From Methanosarcinales archaeon (GTDB lineage Archaea > Halobacteriota > Methanosarcinia > Methanosarcinales > Methanogasteraceae), in NCBI GenBank assembly GCA_012961645.1, contig DTYY01000334.1:1-10101 (forward strand): DNA of 10,101 nucleotides, in the 5' to 3' direction. Made by a program: the position numbers and the translations under genes. The notes beneath the pieces were generated by a model. It saw nothing but the letters and a program-made list of their open reading frames with translations, had not been told where the DNA came from and made no database searches. Shown in pieces: positions 1 through 4,979 of the stretch (within the stretch, counting starts at the first letter, position 1; the number at the start of each line of letters is the position of its first letter).

Positions 1-1155
1 GAGAATTTGAGTGAAAAAGAGAAACAGGTAGAGATTGCTGAGCGAGAGGTTGAATCTGCAGATAGAGCGTTCAATGAGGCGAGAGCCGAACTTGGCGAGA
101 TTCGATGGGGTGTTACCGATTCAAAAAATATGGGCGCCGAAAGGCAGAAAATGCTGAAAGATCTGGAGATTGAGGAGAGTGATCTCGAAAAGATCAGAAA
201 TCAAAAGAGCCGGACAAAGATCTCTGATGAGCTGATTTTATCCAGTAAAAATGTTGAAGATCAAACGAATGGCATCGAAGGTGAAAAAAAAGAACTGAGG
301 ACTAAACTGAGCTATTTAAGGTCAGAAGAAGATTCGATACTCCCCGATCTTGAAGAAACGAGAAAAGAAATGATGGAAAAAGAGATAAAGATGATAGAAA
401 ATGAAAATTTACTCATTAAAGAGAGATCGAACTTAGAAAAAGCTGAAGAATCTGTTAAGATTGATGAAGATGCTCTAAGATCAGCTTTTGATAGATTAAA
501 AACCGTTAATGACGAAATATCACAGACATTTCTGCGTATTATTGCCAAAAAATCGGAAATTGCAACGATAACTGATGAATTTGAGCGAACAGCAATGCAA
601 GAACTCGAAGTCGCGCAGAACACCGCGAAGGATCTTGAGCAACTTACACGCGAACTTGAAGTAGCACAGAGTACGATCAGAGAACTTGAGGAAACGAAAC
701 AGCAGGAAGTTGATTCGATAAGAAACGAGCTTGAAGTCACGCAGAATGCTGCAAAAGACCTTGAAGAATCTAAAAAACATGAAATCGAATCGATGAGAGC
801 AGAATTTTCACAAAAATCCGGCGGAGAGCTTGAGCAACTGACACGCGAACTTGAAGCAGCACAGAGCGAAATCATAGAGGTAAAATCAAAACATGACCCA
901 TTATTGTCAGAACTGGAAACCACTCGCCAGAATCTCAGCGATGCAACTATGGAAATTGCTCGATTAAAGGAGATGCAGGAGACATTGAGAACTGAAACAT
1001 CTGTGCAGAAAGTCATTGGCGATGAGGACACCAAAAAACTTCTAACTATTCTGGATGAGATGCTTGAGCATCTCCCGCCCGATTTGATCGACAAATTTGC
1101 GAATTCGGACGATTATGCCCTGTATGAAAAAGTCCTTGATGAATACGGCATCTAA
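1..1155 (+). CDS. Long coiled-coil protein upstream of the pilus platform gene (5' end probably outside window)
   Basis: I do not recognise a named family. The frame is open to the left edge; the first in-window start is a TTG at 7, with no visible ribosome site, so the gene is probably cut. About 340 residues are almost continuous heptad-rich coiled coil, dense in Glu, Lys, Arg, Leu and Ser, with no signal peptide or membrane helix, so it should be cytoplasmic. Counted from the TTG at 7, residues ~195-290 hold repeated E-L-E-x-A-Q-x-x-x-x-x-L-E units. The last ~40 residues form a compact acidic tail containing L-P-P-D-L-I-D-K-F and L-Y-E-K-V-L-D-E-Y-G-I, which looks like a separate small helical domain. 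Only 14 bp separate its stop from the double-F-domain gene, so the two are probably co-transcribed. A structural or tethering role beside the pilus platform is inference from position. An SMC-like role is unlikely because no ATPase motif is visible. Confidence 0.8.
   Translation, partial: ENLSEKEKQVEIAEREVESADRAFNEARAELGEIRWGVTDSKNMGAERQKMLKDLEIEESDLEKIRNQKSRTKISDELILSSKNVEDQTNGIEGEKKELRTKLSYLRSEEDSILPDLEETRKEMMEKEIKMIENENLLIKERSNLEKAEESVKIDEDALRSAFDRLKTVNDEISQTFLRIIAKKSEIATITDEFERTAMQELEVAQNTAKDLEQLTRELEVAQSTIRELEETKQQEVDSIRNELEVTQNAAKDLEESKKHEIESMRAEFSQKSGGELEQLTRELEAAQSEIIEVKSKHDPLLSELETTRQNLSDATMEIARLKEMQETLRTETSVQKVIGDEDTKKLLTILDEMLEHLPPDLIDKFANSDDYALYEKVLDEYGI
634..866 (+). repeat. Internal duplicated 38-bp segment in the coiled-coil gene
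   Basis: Positions 634-671 and 829-866 match at 36 of 38 bases, differing only T/G and T/C. Both encode L-E-Q-L-T-R-E-L-E-x-A-Q-S. A weaker related pair lies at 601-642 and 727-768, encoding E-L-E-V-x-Q-N-x-A-K-D-L-E. The near-identity at DNA level, including silent positions, points to recent internal duplication rather than ordinary coiled-coil convergence. Confidence 0.8.
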
Positions 1156-1169
1156 GACGGGGATGGGTT

Positions 1170-3626
1170 ATGGGACTTCGGGACAAAGCAAGCGAAATCA
1201 AGGATGAGCCTGTGCCAGCAGCCGTTACCAGGCGAGGACTCCGCGCCGCTGCAGATAAAGCTCGATCGGGCATCTCAGATGAGCTAAAATCCGAAAAATT
1301 CAGTTCACCAGTCGATGAAGTGACAATCGACGAGAATGAAACCGAAAAAATTCTGACAGGACCGATGCCATCAGAAGCGGTTGAACCAGTAGAGTTCAAG
1401 CCTGCACCGATGATCACGATCACTCCCCCCTCAATTTCAGCAGATCAACTCTCAGAGATGTTTGGACTGGCGGCAGGGGCGGATGACACTGAAATCGGAG
1501 AAAAGGCTGAGGAGCACAAGATAAGAATTCTTTCTGCGATGCACGAGCTTGATAAACCATCTGAAGATGAAGAAATTTCGCCTTCGGCATCCGATAAATT
1601 CACCAAACAGTCTCACCGGTGGTTACGCTTGTTTATGATGGTCCCGTTCGTGGTGCTCGGCGACCACATCAGAACGCATTCAGAGAAGTATCAGGATCTG
1701 CACACCAAGCTTCAGCAGGCGCGTATGCCAATATCTTATGAGATGTATATATCAAGTTCCATCTTCTATTCGGTGGTGGCTGGTGTCGTCGGAGCGATTA
1801 TCGGACTGATACTCTCTTTTATCGTTATTGTGGTCGTCGGACTGCCTGAACAGATCACAAAACTGACATTCAGCGAATCGACAGCATGGTTGCTCGATTA
1901 CAAGTGGATATTCATCTCGCTGTTCGTTATAGTTTTTTTAAGCATCGTACTTGGCGGAATCGTGTATGTTCTGTTCCTGATCTACCCATCATTCAAAGCG
2001 GGTGAGCGTAAGACCGCGATCGACCAGAATCTCCCGTATGCAGTCACATTCATGTACGCGCTCTCAAACGGCGGCATGAACATCATCGAGATATTCAAAG
2101 CGCTCGCAAAGTGTGAGGATACGTACGGCGAGGTCGCAAAGGAAGTGGAGATGATTGTTCGGGATATGGAGTATTTCGGGCATGATCTGCGAGTAGCTCT
2201 CCAGAACGTCTCCGAAATGACAGTATCTGGCAAGTTTCAGGATCTGACGCACAACCTGCTCTCAGTAATCGATAGCGGCGGTGATATCCCCAGATACTTC
2301 AAGGAAAAGTCGGATCAGTACCTGAAAGAGGCTGCCATAGATCAGAAAGGTTACCTTGAGACGCTCGCTTTGATCGCAGAGTCGTATGTGACTGCATTTG
2401 TGGCTGGTCCTCTCTTTATCATCATCATGGGTGTGATGATGGTGTTGATGGGGTCTGGAAGCGACATGATGCTGTATGCGATCATCTACGCTGTGATCCC
2501 GATCGGTTCGATCATGTTCGTGGTCATGATCAATATGCTGTCGCCATCGGCTGGCGGCATCCCTGCACTTCTCAGCACACGAATCAAACTCGAACGCAAC
2601 GTTGCCATACCGCCCGAACTCGCCAGCCTGAAGATAGACAAGAACGCACCCGTTGATCCGGATACCGAACGGATGAAAGCACTGAAGCAGAGATGGGAAA
2701 AATTCATAAAATCTAAAAAAACGCTTACATTCAAACAGGTGCTCCGCGATCCGCTGAAATCGGTGAAGATACAGCCACTGAACGCATTGGCTGCAAGCAT
2801 CCCGCTTGCAATGATCTTCTTTGTCATTGCGGTCGTAACACACCGAGGCGAACTGTTGAACCTCGATCTCATCATCAACTTTCTGGATGACTATCTCGTG
2901 TATTCGTTCTATATAGCGATCATTCCGCTTGCAATCTTCCACGAAACGAAGAGCATGCGTGAAAAGAGACTCCAGAAGCAGATTCCTGGGTTTTTAAGCA
3001 AACTGGCGAGCACGAACGAAACCGGCATGACGATGCGGGATTCGATCAAACTGATGTCAAGATCGGACATCGGCACACTCAGCAAGCAGATCAAGCTGAT
3101 CTGGAAGGACATCGACTGGGGCATGGACGTCAATGATTCGCTGGTGCGGTTTGCAAATCGTATCAGAACGCATGTGGTGTCGAGATCGATCACGCTGATC
3201 ACCAGAGCGAACGAATCGAGCGGTGACATCGGAGAAGTACTCGAGGTGGCTGCGCGGGACGCTGAGACCGAGCAGACGCTCAAGCGGGAACGGGTGATGA
3301 ATATGATGATATATATTATAATCATATATATCTCATTCCTCGTCTTTGTCGGGGTCATCTATGTGATCACCGACACGTTTCTGGCGCAGATGGCAGAAGC
3401 TGGCGAACAGATGGCTGAATCCGGAGGAAACGCCGGATTTCTCGGTGCTTTTGACCTTGACGTCTACAAACGCATGTTCTTCCATGCAGCCCTCATCCAG
3501 GGGCTCTGCTCCGGGTTGATCGCTGGTGTGATGGGCGAAGGAAGCGTGCTATCAGGGCTCAAACACTCCATAATCATGGTGACGGTCAGTCTGCTGGTCT
3601 TCAAACTGCTGGTAGGCGGGGTTTGA
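1170..3626 (+). CDS. Archaeal type IV pilus/archaellum-like platform protein with two T2SS F domains (TadC/FlaJ family)
   Basis: An inner-membrane platform protein of the archaeal type II/IV filament family; it is expected to sit on a GspE/FlaI-type ATPase and drive pilin assembly or extraction. The 818 residues begin with a polar, acidic cytoplasmic stretch (~1-150). Membrane helices lie near 198-225 and 246-272. F domain 1 spans ~285-425 (G-E-R-K-T-A-I-D-Q-N-L-P-Y-A, then S-N-G-G-M and a D-S-G-G-D-I loop) and ends in helices ~407-429 and 434-457. Helices ~540-558 and 574-590 precede F domain 2, ~603-730 (K-Q-I-P-G-F-L-S-K-L, E-T-G-M-T, S-S-G-D-I-G-E-V-L), followed by helices ~710-733, 769-789 and 799-818. 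Both domains keep the family's SGxxI/ETGM-like loops. The length exceeds typical FlaJ, mainly through the N-terminal extension. The ATG at 1170 follows a G-rich stretch (GGGGATGGG) that may serve as ribosome site. ATPase and pilin genes are not in the window. Confidence 0.9.
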   Translation: MGLRDKASEIKDEPVPAAVTRRGLRAAADKARSGISDELKSEKFSSPVDEVTIDENETEKILTGPMPSEAVEPVEFKPAPMITITPPSISADQLSEMFGLAAGADDTEIGEKAEEHKIRILSAMHELDKPSEDEEISPSASDKFTKQSHRWLRLFMMVPFVVLGDHIRTHSEKYQDLHTKLQQARMPISYEMYISSSIFYSVVAGVVGAIIGLILSFIVIVVVGLPEQITKLTFSESTAWLLDYKWIFISLFVIVFLSIVLGGIVYVLFLIYPSFKAGERKTAIDQNLPYAVTFMYALSNGGMNIIEIFKALAKCEDTYGEVAKEVEMIVRDMEYFGHDLRVALQNVSEMTVSGKFQDLTHNLLSVIDSGGDIPRYFKEKSDQYLKEAAIDQKGYLETLALIAESYVTAFVAGPLFIIIMGVMMVLMGSGSDMMLYAIIYAVIPIGSIMFVVMINMLSPSAGGIPALLSTRIKLERNVAIPPELASLKIDKNAPVDPDTERMKALKQRWEKFIKSKKTLTFKQVLRDPLKSVKIQPLNALAASIPLAMIFFVIAVVTHRGELLNLDLIINFLDDYLVYSFYIAIIPLAIFHETKSMREKRLQKQIPGFLSKLASTNETGMTMRDSIKLMSRSDIGTLSKQIKLIWKDIDWGMDVNDSLVRFANRIRTHVVSRSITLITRANESSGDIGEVLEVAARDAETEQTLKRERVMNMMIYIIIIYISFLVFVGVIYVITDTFLAQMAEAGEQMAESGGNAGFLGAFDLDVYKRMFFHAALIQGLCSGLIAGVMGEGSVLSGLKHSIIMVTVSLLVFKLLVGGV

Positions 3627-3659
3627 TCCGGATCAGCACACACCTGGCAGATATCTGCC
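3624..3659. repeat. Two adjacent perfect palindromes just after the platform gene
   Basis: TGATCCGGATCA (3624-3635) is a 12-bp perfect palindrome that includes the platform gene's stop codon. Ten bases on, GGCAGATATCTGCC (3646-3659) is a 14-bp perfect palindrome. Neither is followed by a T-run, so a simple intrinsic terminator is not supported. They could be protein-binding sites, ends of a lost element, or chance. Confidence 0.4.
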
Positions 3660-3764
3660 CTCACCCGTGCATTCATGGCATTCATCATACCTGCCATCAT
3701 TTCTCAAGTCGAGAACGTCCTCTGATAAATATGCCGCAAAATTATGCCTCAACGAATGGCAAGT
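3633..3764 (-). pseudogene. Possible remnant of a tyrosine recombinase (integrase box II), or a tiny Cys-rich ORF
   Basis: A 43-codon minus-strand frame begins directly after a stop codon and has no ATG. A TTG at 3752 could start a 39-residue version, but no ribosome site is visible. Its first ~19 residues include H-S-L-R-H-N-F-A-A-Y-L and end in L-D-L-R. This aligns without gaps to the tyrosine-recombinase box II pattern H-x-L-R-H-x-F-A-T-x-L-L-E-x-G-x-D-L-R, including the catalytic His and Arg positions. After that the family resemblance stops: no L-L-G-H or catalytic Tyr follows. Instead the frame ends with C-H-E-C-T-G-E-G, a C-x2-C-x-G-x-G pattern as in DnaJ-type zinc ribbons. No integrase-like sequence precedes it in any minus frame. 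Read as a decayed fragment; chance similarity is a real alternative. Confidence 0.3.
3725..3732 (+). promoter_or_regulatory. Candidate TATA box upstream of thiL
   Basis: ATAAATAT lies in a less AT-rich spacer. Archaeal transcription usually starts ~25-27 bases downstream of the box centre, which would be about 3752-3757. That coincides with the ATG at 3756 of the tiny ORF ahead of thiL, compatible with a leaderless start there or a ~125-base leader for thiL. No clear BRE is visible, so this is a position-based guess. Confidence 0.3.
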
Positions 3765-3884
3765 TCAAAACCACCTGAGAATTCCAGAGGTGTGTTTGCC
3801 ATCGACATACTACGGTCCATCATCCATCTCGTGAACCACAACAAAAACAAAAAGAGAAGCAGGATACAGATGATATTGAAATGA
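3756..3884 (+). CDS. Possible 42-residue ORF overlapping the thiL start
   Basis: The frame from ATG 3756 (alternative ATG in frame at 3744) gives a 42-residue basic peptide with a short hydrophobic segment (V-F-A-I-D-I-L-R-S-I-I-H-L-V) and a Lys/Arg-rich tail (N-K-N-K-K-R-S-R). Its TGA overlaps the thiL ATG in an ATGA junction, the usual arrangement for translational coupling. This matters because thiL has no good Shine-Dalgarno site of its own. No family is recognised. It lies antisense to the recombinase-like remnant at its 5' end, so both readings cannot easily be functional. It may be a leader peptide, a small protein or a chance frame. Confidence 0.25.
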   Translation: MASSKPPENSRGVFAIDILRSIIHLVNHNKNKKRSRIQMILK

Positions 3885-4807
3885 CCATCTATGAACTTGG
3901 CGAGACTGAAATCGTTTCGCAGATCGTCCAGCGCCTGGATATCGAATTTGAGGACTGTGCCATCATTGATTTCACAGATACCGAATATCTGGTCGTTACC
4001 ACCGATATGTTTCACAGAGAGACCGATTTTCCAGTTGAGATGAGCGCATGGCAGATCGGGTGGATGTGCGCCGCAGCAACAATCAGCGATATCGCAGCGA
4101 TGGGAGCGCACCCGCTTGGCATGCTCGTATCGATGGGGCTTCCTGACATCGAGTCTGCATTCGTTTATTCGATGATCGAGGGAATGGATGCATGTGTGCA
4201 CAGGTGCGGCACAAAAATCATCGGCGGGGACACCGACTCGCACCAAGAACTGACGATCTGCGGCACAGCAATAGGACGCGTATCAAAGGACATGATCCTG
4301 CGCAGAAAGGGTGCAAGCGCCGGTGATCTGGTCTGCGTTACAGGGTCTCCTGGTATGGCAGGAGCTGGCATGGCAGCACTCAGGAAGGGGCTCACTGAAC
4401 AGGAAATCAGGGATTCGGTCGCCGTGAAAAAATTCTTTGAGCCGATTCCACGAATAGAAGAGGGGATCGCCCTCGCAGAGTCGGGTGCAGTCACCTCGAT
4501 GATGGACAACAGCGACGGACTTGCGCTATCGCTGTATCAACTGGCAGAGGTCAACGGGTGTGGATTTGCGATACGGGCGGAATCGCTCCCGATGCCGCCA
4601 GAAACGGATGATGGGTCGCTGGATCTGGCACTGTACACTGGTGGGGACTTTGAACTACTCTTCACCGTGATGCCAGATCGACTCGGAGATGCCATGGATG
4701 CATGTGAACTGACCGTGATCGGTGAGGTGACCCGGAAAGGTGTATTTCTTGAGGGTGATACAGCTAAAGAGATCGAACGAAAAGGTTATCGGTCACTTGT
4801 GTGTTGA
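3881..4807 (+). CDS. thiL: Thiamine-monophosphate kinase (ThiL)
   Basis: ThiL phosphorylates thiamine monophosphate with ATP to give thiamine pyrophosphate, the last step of cofactor synthesis, in the cytosol. The 308 residues fit the family length. Visible PurM/AIR-synthase-fold motifs: an opening E-L-G-E (5-8), T-T-D (40-42), S-D-I-A-A-M-G-A (69-76), the metal/nucleotide loop I-I-G-G-D-T (113-118), D-N-S-D-G-L (209-214) and T-G-G-D-F-E-L (253-259). These cover both the N-terminal AIRS domain and the C-terminal AIRS_C domain. The early motif that normally reads G-D-D-x-A is F-E-D-C-A here (23-27), so its Gly and first Asp are replaced by Phe and Glu. The ATG at 3881 gives the expected N-terminus M-x-x-x-E-L-G-E, though its ribosome site is weak (AGGAT lies 16 bases upstream). 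No other thiamine gene is adjacent. Confidence 0.93.
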   Translation: MTIYELGETEIVSQIVQRLDIEFEDCAIIDFTDTEYLVVTTDMFHRETDFPVEMSAWQIGWMCAAATISDIAAMGAHPLGMLVSMGLPDIESAFVYSMIEGMDACVHRCGTKIIGGDTDSHQELTICGTAIGRVSKDMILRRKGASAGDLVCVTGSPGMAGAGMAALRKGLTEQEIRDSVAVKKFFEPIPRIEEGIALAESGAVTSMMDNSDGLALSLYQLAEVNGCGFAIRAESLPMPPETDDGSLDLALYTGGDFELLFTVMPDRLGDAMDACELTVIGEVTRKGVFLEGDTAKEIERKGYRSLVC

Positions 4808-4979
4808 GATGGTGCAATCTCACAAGCACGGAAGAACGGACGCCAAACATCTTGATGCGACGTCAGAATCGCGCTTTAAGAGAGGATAGATTTATTCCTT
4901 CACCCGGTTCTAATAGAGAATAGCCATTTAGACGACTGGTTACCAAAAATAATGATTTTAATCGGTGAGGTGGAAAACC
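4808..4979 (+). promoter_or_regulatory. Spacer with strong ribosome site for the dockerin protein
   Basis: This 172-bp gap holds no convincing ORF. Near its end, GGTGAGGTGG (4964-4973) is a good complement to the archaeal 16S 3' end and sits 6 bases before the ATG at 4980. This decides the start: the in-frame GTG at 4965 lies inside the ribosome site and is rejected. AT-rich stretches at ~4873-4877 (TTTAAG), ~4886-4893 (AGATTTAT) and ~4925-4929 (ATTTA) are possible TATA elements, but none stands out. Confidence 0.5.

Noticed and set aside
312..1094. Long minus-strand open frame (260 codons), Ser-rich
   Set aside because: It is antisense to the coiled-coil gene; its Ser/Phe/Ile-rich composition mirrors Glu/Lys/Asp codons. 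No ribosome site or motif.
2262..2942. 226-codon minus-strand frame rich in His, Asp and Cys
   Set aside because: It is antisense to the helices and F-domain of the platform gene and is explained by GATC-rich, ATC/GTG-rich codons of the real gene.
3768..3800. CTGAGA-containing hairpin (CACCT...AGGTG) ahead of thiL, recalling a TPP riboswitch
   Set aside because: Only the short CTGAGA core matches. The second conserved TPP half (ACCTGATC and GGTAATACC-like elements) is absent before the thiL start.
4965..4979. GTG at 4965 as the start of the dockerin protein
   Set aside because: It lies inside the Shine-Dalgarno sequence that serves the ATG at 4980; the ATG gives a normal signal peptide.
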